From: Nonomuraea muscovyensis
GTDB lineage: Bacteria > Actinomycetota > Actinomycetes > Streptosporangiales > Streptosporangiaceae
DNA length: 64,000 nt
Assembly: GCF_014207745.1 (NCBI RefSeq)
Contig: NZ_JACHJB010000001.1
Location: 1,426,001 to 1,490,000, forward strand
Direction: 5' to 3'
A program made the translations under genes and the position numbers. The notes below the pieces were generated by a model, which was not told the origin of the DNA, searched no databases, and saw nothing but the letters and a program-made list of their open reading frames with translations. Shown here one piece after another: positions 7,979 to 17,513 of the stretch (position 1 is the stretch's first letter; the number at the start of each line of letters is the position of its first letter).

Positions 7979-10900
7979 CTACAGGGCCGGCCGGTGAACA
8001 TCCGATGACCGGCCCGAAGCCGCCCGCTCCACCAGGCCCGCCACCAGCACCGCGGCCAGGGCGCAGCCGAGCCCGATCACCCAGCCCGCCGGACCGATCG
8101 GACGGCAGCCGAACAGGCCGCTCAGCCCCGGCACGGACACGATGACGGCGAGCACGGCCAGCGACGACAGCGAGGCCAGCAGCACCAGCCGGTCCCGGCC
8201 GCCCACCACGAGGGTCTGCAGAAGCTGTGCCCCCACCAGGCCGACCAGCCCCACCGTGTCGGCCCGGGCGCGGGTGCCCGTCACCCGGGCCAGCAGCCAC
8301 GCCGCGCCGGCCGCCGCCGCGCTGGTGACCGCCCGCAGGTGGATGTCGCGGGTCAGGGCCGCGCCCAGCGACGCCTCGGGGCCCTCGGCGAGCAGCTTCT
8401 CCGGGCTGACCGCGCCCGGCGCGCGCACGGCCACCGCCATCGCGGGCAGCATGTCGGTGAGCAGGTTGACGAGCAGGAGCTGGCGGGCGTTCAGCGCGCT
8501 GTGCCCGGTCAGCAGGCTGGAACCGAGCGTGAACGCGATCTCCCCGATGTTGCGCCGAGCAGCATGCCGAGCGAGTCGCGAACCGATCCCCACATGGCCC
8601 GCCCCTCCACGATCGCGTCGATGATCGTCTCGATGCGGTCGTCGGTCACCACGATGTCGGCGGCGGCCCGCGCGGCCGGGGTGGCCTGCGGCCCGAGCGC
8701 CACGCCCACGTCGGCGAGCCGGATGGCCGGGACGTCGTTGGCGCCGTCGCCCGTGACGGCCACCACCCTGCCCACCCGGCGCAGGCCGGCGACGATCCTC
8801 GCCTTGTGCTCGGGGGTGACGCGCGCGAAGACCGCCACCTCGGACAGCGCCTCGGCCAGCGCGTCGTCGTCCAGCCGGTCCAGCTCGGGCCCCGTCATCA
8901 CGCGCAGGCCGTTCAGGGCGTTGATCTCCGCGGCGATGGCCTCGGCCGTGCTCGGATGGTCCCCGGTGATCATGACGACCCGGACGCCCGCCCCCATCAG
9001 CCCCTCGACGCTGCGCCTGGCGGTCGGGCGGACCGGGTCGGCCAGGCCGAGGAAGCCGAGGAAGCGCAGCCGGTCGATCCGCGACTCGTCCAGGTCGGCG
9101 CGGCTGGAGGCGTCCCGTTCGGCGACCGCGAGCACCCGGTAGCCCTGCAGGGCCAGCCGCTCCACCTCATCCTCCAGCTCGCGCCTGGCGTCGGCGTCCA
9201 GCGGGACCGTCTCCGTCCCGCGTGCCAGGCCGGCGCAGCGGGTGAGCACCACCTCCGGCGCGCCCTTCACGCTCAGCAGGTGCCGCTCCCCGGTCAGGCC
9301 GAGGACGGCGTGGTAACCGCGCGCCGGCTCGAAGGGCAGCTCGTCGATCCGCCGCCAGCCCCCCTGGGTGACGCCCAGGCCCCGCGCGCCCTCCACGACG
9401 GCGCGGTCGGTGGGATGGGGGATGGCGCGCCCGTCCTCGTGGCGGGGGCAGGCGCGCAGCGCGGCGGCTACGACCTCCTCCAGCTCGGGCGTGAGCTCCT
9501 CCACCGCCTTCTCCACCCACCCGTCGGACACCCGCCCGAGGGTGATCCGGGCCTCGGTGAGGGTGCCGGTCTTGTCGAAGCAGAGCACGTCCACCCGGCC
9601 GAGCGCCTCGATCGTGGACGGGTTGCGCACCAGCGCGTCGCGGGCCGACAGCCGCTTGGCGGACGCCAGCTCGGCCACGGTCGCCACGAACGGCAGCCCC
9701 TCCGGGACCGCCGCGACCGCCAGACTGACCGCGGGCGCGACGGCCGCCGCGACCGGCGTACCGCGCAGCAGCTCGATCGCCATCAGCAGCAGGCCCGCGC
9801 CGACGGAAGCGGGCAGGATCCGGCGGCTCAGCGACCGCAGCCGCAGCTCCACCCCGCTCGGCGGCGCACCGGCCGCCGCCAGGCGCGCGGTCCGGCCGGA
9901 CTCCGTCGCCTCCCCGGCGGCCACGACCACGGCCAGGCCGTGCCCGGCCGCGACCGTCGTCCCCTGGTAGACCATCGAGCCGCGTTCGGCGACGGCCGCC
10001 GCCGCCGTGGGCGCCGCCGTCTTGGCGACGAGCTGCGACTCGCCGGTGAGCGTCGACTCGTCCACTTCCAGGCCCGCCGCCTCGATCAGCCTGCAGTCCG
10101 CCGGCACGGCGTCGCCCGCCCGCAGCTCCACCACGTCGCCGGGTACCAGGTCGTCGGCCATCGCGGTCACCTCGCCGTCTGGCCTGCGCAGCCGTACCGG
10201 CACGGCCGTGACGCGCGTCAGCCGGTGCAGGGCCCGGTCGGCGCCCCACCGCTGAGCCCCGCCGAGCAGGGCGCCCGAGGCCATCACGCCGGTGATCAAC
10301 GCCGCGTCCAGCACCGAGCCGACGGCCGCCGACACGCCCGCGCCCGCGGCGAGGACAGGGGTGAGCGGGTTGGCCAGCTCGCTCACGCAGGCACGGGCCA
10401 GCGAGCCGGGTCCCTGCCCGGCCCTCTCCCCCACCGCCGCGCGGCGGGGCGGGGCGGCCCGGCGGCCCGGCGAGCGCACCGTCGTGTCACCGGAGGGGTC
10501 GGCCGGGCTGCCCGCGAGGCCCGTCGTTCCGCGGCGACGGGCCTCCGCCTCGGTCAGGCCGTGTGGCGAGGAGCGCAGCGCGGCCAGGACGTCGCCGACC
10601 GGCATGGCGTGCCAGGGCGTGTGGTCGGCCGGGATCGGCGGCGCCTGCCGGCCGGCCCGGCGGCCCGTCCACTCCCCCGCCACCAGCGCCGCCGCCGACG
10701 TGCAGTCGGCTGCCAGCTGTGCCCGCCGCAGCGCGCCCCGCGCCGTCCCGACGGCGGCCAGCCCCGCCCCCACGACCGCCCCCGCCGCGGCCACCCGGAC
10801 GCCGCGCCTGCCGGCCCGGCGGGCGTGCGGCAGGCAGCTCAGCAGCAGGTGCGCCCCGTCGAGCCCGCCGATCACGTCGGCGTCCCACGGCACCCGCCCG

Positions 10901-12495
10901 GTCCCGTCCAGCACGCCGATGCCCAGGTCGGCCTGGACCAGGCCGCGCCGCGAACGCCGCGACACCACCGCCACGCCGTGCCCCTCGGCCTGCAGCGCCC
11001 GTACCGAGGCCGCCAGCCGCGCGCCCCCCGGCACGGTCCTGGTCACGCCGAGCCGCCCCGCCAGGCCGGCGTCCCCCCCGGCCAGCACCACCGCGCAGGC
11101 CCCCCTGGGCGCGGCGGCGATCGCCTCAGCGAGGGGCACGGGCTCGGGCGCGAGGCCGACCAGCGCCACCGGCGTGCCGTTCCTGGCCACCACGACCGGC
11201 CGCACCCCCTGCCGCCGCCACGCGCTCACCTCGGCCCGCTCGTCCGGGGCGGCGGGCCCCGCCGTCCAGCCGTCGCGCTCGCGGTGCGCCCCGGGGTCGG
11301 CGAGGTCGAGGAGGGAGTACAGGCGGGCGTGCAGCTCGTCCGGGTCCGCGCCCGGTTCCAGGGGAACGACACCGTGGACCGTCCACCGGCCCGTCGTCAG
11401 CACGCCGGCGTCCAGGACGACCGTGTCGAGCCGGTCCATCCGGTGCAGCGCGTGGCGGTCCAGCACGATCGTGTCGCGTTCGGCCAACGCGCGGACGACG
11501 GCACTGGTGAACGCCTCCCTGCCCAGCCGCGCCGCCCGGGGCGTGGCCGCCACCAGCACCGGCAGCGCCCGCCGGCGGTCGCCGCTGACGGCCGCCGTGA
11601 GACCCTGCGCGGCGAGCGCGGCGGGACTCGCCAGGTCCGCGTACCGCTCGACGGGGCCACGCGGCAACCTGACCGGTCGCGGGCCCGCCGCCATCCGGGT
11701 GTGCCGGTAGGCCCCCCTCGTGGCGGCCAGCTCCTCCTCCCGCAGCTCCCAGGCACGGCGGCCGGCCCGGGCGTCCAGGTACCGGCCCGCCGCGGCGGCC
11801 GAGTCGATGAGCAGCGAGACGGGGCGCCGGGCCAGGGCATGGGTGAGGAGTCGCGCCGAGGCCAGCACCGCCTCGGCCGTCTGCCGGCCGAGGCGTTCCT
11901 CGATCTCCCGCCGCACCCGCGGGGTGTGCTCGACCAGACCGGTGACGGCCGGCACGATGGGCGGCAGCTTCGGTACGCGGGCGACCTGACCGGCCAGCGC
12001 CACCCCGGCGCCGACGAGGTGCAGGCCCAGGCTCACGGCGGCACGGGCCTGCTGCTCCACCCCGTCGAACAGCCTCCCCCCGTCGCTCCCCTCCGCGGCG
12101 GAGGACCCGTCTCCCGCGCCGGCGGGCGTGGTGTCCGGGTCGTGGGGCCCGTCCGCTGCGCCGGGGTGGTCGAGCTCTTCCACGACCGCCACGAACGCGG
12201 CCACGGACGCCGCGTCGAGCCCGTCCGCGCCCGCGTCCACGCGGCTGACGAAGCCGACGAAGACGCAGCCGAGTGCGCCGTTGACCTCCGCCCGGTCCGC
12301 CCCGGCGGCCCGCAGCCGCTCCTCCAGGGCGCGGGCGGCCCGCTCGGTACCCGGGCCGCCGAGGTCGCGCAACTCGATGCGGACGCCTCCGGCGCACTCC
12401 CGCACCAGGCGCGGGCGGGGAAGCAGGTCGCGTACCGGGTCGGGGAGCATGGCCAGCAGCGTGCCGGTGGCGAAGCGGATGCCGGGCAACCGCAT
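7979..12495 (-). CDS. CtpI-like giant cation-transporting P-type ATPase, interrupted by an apparent frameshift
   Basis: The ATG start has AGGGGA six nt upstream. In one frame (8509-12495) are an N-terminal region of about 550 residues with an HMA-like fold (VRIELRDLGG), then LTGESQ (actuator), PEGLPFVATVAELASAKRLS, phosphorylation motif CFDKTGTLT (about residue 970), KGAPEV, and TGDGANDVPAIRLADVG. The C-terminal membrane segments (GEIAFTLGSSLLTGHSALN, LLVNLLTDMLPAMAVAV) continue in another frame (7979-8593). Re-joining needs one extra C after 8553, which restores LLGGNIGEIAF. PEGLP suggests a P2-type (Ca/Mg-like) rather than a CPx heavy-metal pump. Intact length would be about 1505 residues, near mycobacterial CtpI. 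It could be a real null allele or a base-calling error. Confidence 0.8.
8549..8556 (-). other. Frameshift site in the P-type ATPase gene
   Basis: The conserved LGG-NIGE stretch reads GGC GC AAC ATC on the minus strand. One base of a second GGC codon is missing, which switches frame and truncates the upstream product after a short missense tail (ATSGRSRSRSVPAC). Confidence 0.75.
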
Positions 12496-12565
12496 GTGCA
12501 CTCCCCTCGGACGGCGGTGGCGACGGGTCGGGGGGAGTTCTTCGGGTGGACCGGGCGCGGCCGGG

Positions 12566-13051
12566 CTACGTCCTGGCCTTGGCGGCCTTCTTGCCGCGGG
12601 TAGCCTTCGCCCCTGCAGCGCGCTTGGCGGCCGGAGCCCGCACGGCGTTCCCCGCGTCACCGGGATCGGCCCCGGACGCCGGCTCCTTCGACCGGGCTCG
12701 CTGCGCGATCACCGTTCCCGCCCCGATGGCCGCGGCGACCGGCCACTCGATCACGCCGACCACCGCGAGCGCGCCCAGCGCCCCGTAGTACGCCACCCGC
12801 TCGGGCGGCGGCAGCAGCGACCTGGCCACGTCCACGGCGTGCCCGACCTCCTGCCTGTTGACGTGCGGCATCGTGACGTGGGACAGACGGGGAACCGGGA
12901 GGCGGGGCATGTCGGGCAGAGGCACGCGGGGCAGCCGGAGCTCCGGAGGGCGGATCCGGATGGTGACCATCGGCAGCTCCAGCGTCAGCTCGCGGGCGGT
13001 GTCGGCCGCCGTCCCGGCGGTGGCGGACGGGCGCGGCTGGGCGGTGGTCAT
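12566..13051 (-). CDS. Hypothetical membrane protein with a Lys/Ala-rich tail
   Basis: 161 residues from an ATG preceded by GGAGGAGAG. A Pro-rich N-terminal half (PELRLPRVPLPDMPRLPVPR) is followed by one hydrophobic segment (VAYYGALGALAVVGVIEW) and a basic C-terminus (KRAAGAKATRGKKAAKART) that resembles the tails of actinobacterial histone H1-like or HU proteins. The gene lies 70 nt upstream of the CtpI-like ATPase on the same strand and is probably co-transcribed, so an accessory role for that pump is possible. No enzyme motif is present and I do not recognise the family. Confidence 0.75.
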   Translation of the reverse strand: MTTAQPRPSATAGTAADTARELTLELPMVTIRIRPPELRLPRVPLPDMPRLPVPRLSHVTMPHVNRQEVGHAVDVARSLLPPPERVAYYGALGALAVVGVIEWPVAAAIGAGTVIAQRARSKEPASGADPGDAGNAVRAPAAKRAAGAKATRGKKAAKART

Positions 13052-13187
13052 GTTCTCTCCTCCGGGCCGAGCGGCTCTCCGTCTCCCTATCCCCGCATCG
13101 GAGCGCATTTCATGCCCGATACCAACCTTTTGACGCTTTCACTACCGTCTCAGCAGCACATTCCGTCACGAAGTCCGACGCTGTGAG

Positions 13188-13739
13188 ATGGTGCACCGTA
13201 CGGAGATCGCGAAAGCCATCGAGATCGTTGACGGCTACGTGGCCTACTGCCCATCCCCCGCACCCGACCATCAGACGGCGAACCGGCGGCTCGCCAATCT
13301 CTTGGAGCGCTACGCGGGCGCGGCCATGCGCGAGGGACACGAGTGCCTCACGGTCAACACGGACGTGGATCTGCGTCTGCGGGATCTCCCTCTGCTCAAC
13401 CGGCGACCTGACGTGGCGCTGTATCGGTGCCTGGATCGCACCCGAGGCGAACGGCTCCGGGCGGAACACACCCTGCTCGTCGCCGAGATCGTCTCACCCG
13501 GATCCGAGACCCAGCACACCACCGACAAGCTCGGCGAGTACGCGAAGGCAGGCATCCCGCACTACTGGATCGTCCGGCTCGATCGCACCGGTGTGTCCGT
13601 CATCGAGCGCTACCGGCTGGACAGAGCGACGATGCTGTACAAGCACACCGGGACCTTCATGAAGGACGAGATCGGCGAGACGCCACTGGTCAGCAACCCC
13701 ATTCCCATCGTGGTCGACTGGTCGGAGCTGGAGTTCTGA
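13188..13739 (+). CDS. Uma2 family (DUF820) putative restriction-like endonuclease
   Basis: 183 residues. The core reads RRPDVALY followed by LLVAEIVSPGSETQHTTDK, KLGEYAKAGIPHYWIV and VSVIERYRL, typical of Uma2 proteins; the PD and the E of VAEIVSPGS are the PD-(D/E)XK metal ligands. The frame is open back to 13134 but has no other start codon, so the ATG at 13188 (or GTG at 13191) is the only choice. The N-terminus is somewhat shorter than usual, and no ribosome binding site is visible. No methyltransferase is nearby, so it is not part of an evident restriction-modification system. The cellular role of this family is poorly defined. Confidence 0.8.
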   Translation: MVHRTEIAKAIEIVDGYVAYCPSPAPDHQTANRRLANLLERYAGAAMREGHECLTVNTDVDLRLRDLPLLNRRPDVALYRCLDRTRGERLRAEHTLLVAEIVSPGSETQHTTDKLGEYAKAGIPHYWIVRLDRTGVSVIERYRLDRATMLYKHTGTFMKDEIGETPLVSNPIPIVVDWSELEF

Positions 13740-13851
13740 CCACCGCCGTCACCCGAGTGTGACGAAACCCGGGCGGCCTCCGTGAGCGACCCGAGGCGGT
13801 GCGCCGATCGTGACGTCCTCGGCCCAGCCCCTTCCGGTGAGGGGCGGGCCG

Positions 13852-16704
13852 CTAGGTCCAGATGTGGTCGACGACCCGGGCCGTGGCCTTGCCGTCGTCG
13901 CGGGGGGCGTAGGTGGCGCGGAAGGCGTCGTAGCGGTCGGCGTGGGCCTGGGCGACCTCGTCGATCGAGCGCAGGGCGTCGATGACCTCGGCCGACGTCG
14001 ACAGCACCGGCCCGGGGGCGATCTCCGGCAGGTCCACGTACAGGCCGCGCTTGGTGGAGTACTTGGGCAGGTCGTAGGCGTAGAAGACGATGGGCCGCCC
14101 GGTGGCCGCGAAGTCGAACATGACGGACGAGTAGTCGGTGACCAGCACGTCGGCCACCAGCAGCAAGTCGGCCATGTCGGGATAAGTCGTGACGTCGTGG
14201 GCGAGGTCAGGGACGGCGGGCACGGCCTGCATGGGGTGACCCCGTACGAGCAGTTCGTGGTCCGCCCCGAGCTCCACCCGCGCCTTGGCCAGGTCGAGCT
14301 TGACCATGGCGTTCTTACGGTCGTAGTCGCGCCACGTCGGCGCGTACAGCACGACCCGCTTGCCCTCGGTCAGCCCCAGCCGCTCGCGCACCGCCGCCGC
14401 CAGCCGATCGCGGTCGGGCGAGGTGAGCACGTCGTTGCGCGGCAGCCCGCTCTCCAGCACCTCGCCCTGATAGCCGAACGCCTTGCGCAGCACGGGCGTG
14501 GCCCACGGCGACTGCGACAGCAGCACGTCCCAGCCGCGCACCTCGGTGGCCTGCCGGTGCCAGATCGGCGGCCGGGGGTCGCGCTGCATGTGGGCCTGGT
14601 CGTTGCCGATGTGCTTGGCCGGGGTGCCGTTCCACGTCTGGAGCACCACCTGGTCCTCGCGGGAGCGGAACCAGACGGGCAGGAAGGAGTTGGTGACGAT
14701 GTAGCGGGACCTGGCCAGGGCCGCGTGGTGCTCGCGGCTGCCCGCCCGCACCACGGTCGCGCCGTGCGGTGGGACGAACGCGCCGTCCTTGACGATCCAG
14801 ATGTGCTCGCGGTCGTCGCCGCGCCGCAGCCGCTCCTCGTAGATGGCGCGGACGCTGTCGGCGTAGAGGCGGCCGTCGTTGACGACGTAGACGGTGGCGT
14901 CGGTCAGCGGCTCGGTGCGCTGGGCCGGGTAGAAGACCCGCCGCAGCACGTGGGTGCCGGCCACGCCCTTCTCGTCGGCGGGCCGCTCCTCCTCGACGGT
15001 GACCACGGGCACGTCGAAGCGGGTGGACACGATGCGGAAGGCGCGTCCGCCGAACGAGCGCGGGTCCTCGTCGAGGCCCGGCAACGCGGCGTGATCCATG
15101 CGCAACGGGACGATCTCGCCGGAAGGGTGGCGCAGGGACAGGTTCCAGGTGCCCGAGGCGAGCGGCACGCTCTCGCCGAAACGGTCCATCGCCGACGGCG
15201 TGAGCCGGACGGTGAACGCCTCGCCGTCACGCTCCATCGGGATGGTGTAGGTCAGGCCCGAACGGTGACGCAGGGAGACCACGCGCGGGCCGGCGGCGTC
15301 GGGATAGCTGCCGCGCAGGACCAGATCCGAGCCCTCCCAGACGGCCGAGGTGATCGCCGGGCGGGTGCGGTGGGCGGAGACGATGACCCGGTCGCGGCGG
15401 TCGCCGAGCACCGTGATCTCGCGGTCTCCGGAGACGGCCCTGGTCTCGCCGGAGTCGCCCAGCAGGACGGACGCGGCCGGGTCGCCCTTGGGCTCCACCC
15501 AGAGCCGCCGCCCGTCCTTCTCCTGCAGCAGCGCGGGCACGGCGAGGCCGACGACGATCTCGGTGCCGCCGGCGACGGGCGTGAACTCGGCCGCCATGCG
15601 GTGGCCGCCGAGCCGGGCGTGCCCCTTGGTGACGGTACGGCCGGACAGGAAGATCCGCAGTCCGAGGCGCTCGTCGTCGACCGTGACGGACCTCAGCTCG
15701 GCCCGGTTGGGCTGGAGCACCACCTGCAGGGCCCGGTCGGACGTCCACACCGGGCGGACCCACCAGCCGGGCCGCAGCTTGAGCCCGGCGGGCCGCTCGG
15801 GCCGGCCGATGGACGAGCCGCGCAGCAGGCCGGTGGCCCGGGCGCCGCGGCTCCAGAAGACGATTTCGGTACGCCACGTCGTCGTGTCGTGCACGGCGGG
15901 GCGGTGACGCATCCGCCGCCGGACGGCCGAGACGACCCCGCGCGCCGCGCCGCGCCAGCGCAGCGCCCACGGGCTGAGGTCGGCGGTGAAGCCGGACCAG
16001 TCGTAGTTGCAGCCCGGCTCGCGGGCGCCGTGGGTGGCCTCGGGCGCGAGGACGCGCCGGGTGCGCAGCCGTACGGGCGGCAGCCAGCGCGGCCCGCGCA
16101 GCACCACGGTCGCCCGGTTGAACCGGCGGCTGCGCACCGACAGCCCGGCGAGATAGGCGAAGCCGGTGATGCGCAGCTTGCCGTCGATCCACTGGATGTC
16201 GTCGATGTGGGTGACGGGCACCATGTCGGCGCGGCGCAGCCGGAACAGGGCCGGCGGCAACTCGTCCTGGAACGGCAGGTCGGCGTACCAGCGCAGGCCC
16301 TTGCGGATGCGCTTGGACGGCTCGGCCGCCGCGGCGACGACCTTGGCCAGCGTGTCGCCGTCGGTCAGCTCGTCGTCGGGCCGGGTCTCGATGAGGTGGC
16401 AGATGACGCGCCGAGCGACCGGCAGCTCGCGTTTGACGGCCGGGTCGACGGCCGCGAGGTAGGGGCGGATGAGCGTGAGGAGCTCGCGCCTGCGTGCGGG
16501 CCCGCGCTTGACGGCCAGGTCCATCCGCGAGCCGAGCGGCCCGCTGAGCACCTCGGCGTCGAACGCCGGATCGCGGCCGCCTGGACCGACCGCGCGCATG
16601 ACCGCCTCGAGCGGCTCGCCGCGGTCACACAGATCCTGGACCGTCTTCAGACGGTCGGCGGCGGGTTCGCCGCCCGGGCTCTGGGCTGTGACGCCGGTGG
16701 CCAT
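13852..16704 (-). CDS. CDP-glycerol:polyglycerophosphate glycerophosphotransferase family protein (teichoic-acid type)
   Basis: 950 residues. The C-terminal third is a TagB/TagF-type domain (Glyphos_transf) with YIVTNSFLPVWF, QTWNGTPAKHIG, GLPRNDVL, VVLYAPTWRDYD, LVRGHPM, and DVLVTDYSSVMFDFAATGRP followed by a YDLPKY segment. Such enzymes polymerise glycerol-phosphate or related units on wall teichoic acids at the inner membrane face. The N-terminal 600 residues are beta-rich repeats of the kind seen ahead of TagF domains in actinomycetes, which may bind polymer or membrane. The ATG at 16704 follows AAAGGCGG at 9 nt; an ATG at 16731 is in frame but poorly spaced. It stands alone, without other teichoic-acid genes in the window. 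Confidence 0.85.
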   Translation of the reverse strand: MATGVTAQSPGGEPAADRLKTVQDLCDRGEPLEAVMRAVGPGGRDPAFDAEVLSGPLGSRMDLAVKRGPARRRELLTLIRPYLAAVDPAVKRELPVARRVICHLIETRPDDELTDGDTLAKVVAAAAEPSKRIRKGLRWYADLPFQDELPPALFRLRRADMVPVTHIDDIQWIDGKLRITGFAYLAGLSVRSRRFNRATVVLRGPRWLPPVRLRTRRVLAPEATHGAREPGCNYDWSGFTADLSPWALRWRGAARGVVSAVRRRMRHRPAVHDTTTWRTEIVFWSRGARATGLLRGSSIGRPERPAGLKLRPGWWVRPVWTSDRALQVVLQPNRAELRSVTVDDERLGLRIFLSGRTVTKGHARLGGHRMAAEFTPVAGGTEIVVGLAVPALLQEKDGRRLWVEPKGDPAASVLLGDSGETRAVSGDREITVLGDRRDRVIVSAHRTRPAITSAVWEGSDLVLRGSYPDAAGPRVVSLRHRSGLTYTIPMERDGEAFTVRLTPSAMDRFGESVPLASGTWNLSLRHPSGEIVPLRMDHAALPGLDEDPRSFGGRAFRIVSTRFDVPVVTVEEERPADEKGVAGTHVLRRVFYPAQRTEPLTDATVYVVNDGRLYADSVRAIYEERLRRGDDREHIWIVKDGAFVPPHGATVVRAGSREHHAALARSRYIVTNSFLPVWFRSREDQVVLQTWNGTPAKHIGNDQAHMQRDPRPPIWHRQATEVRGWDVLLSQSPWATPVLRKAFGYQGEVLESGLPRNDVLTSPDRDRLAAAVRERLGLTEGKRVVLYAPTWRDYDRKNAMVKLDLAKARVELGADHELLVRGHPMQAVPAVPDLAHDVTTYPDMADLLLVADVLVTDYSSVMFDFAATGRPIVFYAYDLPKYSTKRGLYVDLPEIAPGPVLSTSAEVIDALRSIDEVAQAHADRYDAFRATYAPRDDGKATARVVDHIWT

Positions 16705-16795
16705 CGGGGGGCACCGCCTTTCCGCCGTCATTCTCTTGTGCCCATGCTAAGGGGAGTCGAGTGGTACGGATCCCCCCGAAGGGGGAATCGGCACG

Positions 16796-17143
16796 TCAAT
16801 CGCGTTTCTGTGAATCCGCTGAACGTCCGTCCACCCGGCTGTCACCCTGGCCGTCCCAGCGCGCCCGCCGCATGTCGGCCCGGTCGCCCCGCACGGGGGT
16901 GCCCTCCTCGCGCCAGCGGGCCAGGCACTCCTCGCGATGGTCGGAGCTCGCGCCGGAGCCGTCCGCGTGCACGACCCGCCACCACGCCACGCCGCCGCCC
17001 CAGAGGGACATCACCCGTCCGACCTGCCGCGGGCCGCCCTCGCCCAGATACTCGGCGATGTCGCCGTAGGCCATCACCCGGCCCGGCGGGATGCGCTCCA
17101 CCACGTCGAGCACGCGCTCGGCGAAGGGGTTCAGGCCGTCCAC
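16796..17143 (-). CDS. MGMT-family alkyltransferase-like (ATL) DNA-binding protein
   Basis: 115 residues. The core has FAERVLDVVERIPPGRVMAY, YGDIAEYLGEGGPRQVGRVM and VAWWRVVHADG, matching the O6-alkylguanine-binding helix-turn-helix domain. Where alkyltransferases have the catalytic PCHR, this protein has AWWRV, so it cannot accept alkyl groups. ATL proteins instead flag bulky O6-alkylguanine lesions for nucleotide excision repair. The GTG start lies inside the last codons of the upstream gene (13-nt overlap), suggesting coupled translation. The C-terminus (from about residue 80) is Arg/Asp-rich and unconserved. M. tuberculosis has a comparable protein (Rv3204) near moeZ and adnAB. Confidence 0.85.
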   Translation of the reverse strand: MDGLNPFAERVLDVVERIPPGRVMAYGDIAEYLGEGGPRQVGRVMSLWGGGVAWWRVVHADGSGASSDHREECLARWREEGTPVRGDRADMRRARWDGQGDSRVDGRSADSQKRD

Positions 17144-17490
17144 GCGGCGGGACCCGCCTCGATGATCTCGTCGAACTTGCCGATCTCCATCGCGCTGTCG
17201 CCGGTCCACACCTCGACCACGCCGTCACGCACGGCGTAGCTCTCGCCGTCCTCGCCGACCAGCCTGGCGCCGAGCACCGCGGCCAGCCGGACGAGCTGCG
17301 CCACCTGCCAGTCGGAGCCGGGCTCCCCCACCACCTGCTCGCGCCACCGTCCCACGGTGTGCGCCGCGCCACCGTGCCTGGCGACGATCTCGTACGACTC
17401 GTCCAGCTCGAACCCGGCCGGCACGATCGCCTTCGCGAGGTCGGCGAAGGCGATCGGCGCCTGCCTGACCACGCGCAGCTCGTATCCCAT
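17131..17490 (-). CDS. Conserved hypothetical protein
   Basis: 119 residues beginning MGYELRVVRQAPIAFADLAK. It has no signal peptide, membrane segment or known motif; the predicted alpha/beta pattern and acidic C-terminus suggest a small cytosolic protein. An upstream in-frame ATG at 17517 overlaps the mycosin stop in ATGA and has AGAGG directly before it, so the real start could be 9 codons earlier; MGYELRV looks more like a natural N-terminus. The end overlaps the ATL gene, so the two are probably an operon. Function unknown. Confidence 0.75.
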   Translation of the reverse strand: MGYELRVVRQAPIAFADLAKAIVPAGFELDESYEIVARHGGAAHTVGRWREQVVGEPGSDWQVAQLVRLAAVLGARLVGEDGESYAVRDGVVEVWTGDSAMEIGKFDEIIEAGPAAWTA

Positions 17491-17513
17491 GACGCGGGAC
17501 GATAGCGGATCTT

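Noticed and set aside
13188-13739. Uma2-type nuclease as part of a restriction-modification or toxin-antitoxin system
   Set aside because: No methylase, specificity subunit or antitoxin-like gene lies next to it; only the stand-alone family can be supported.
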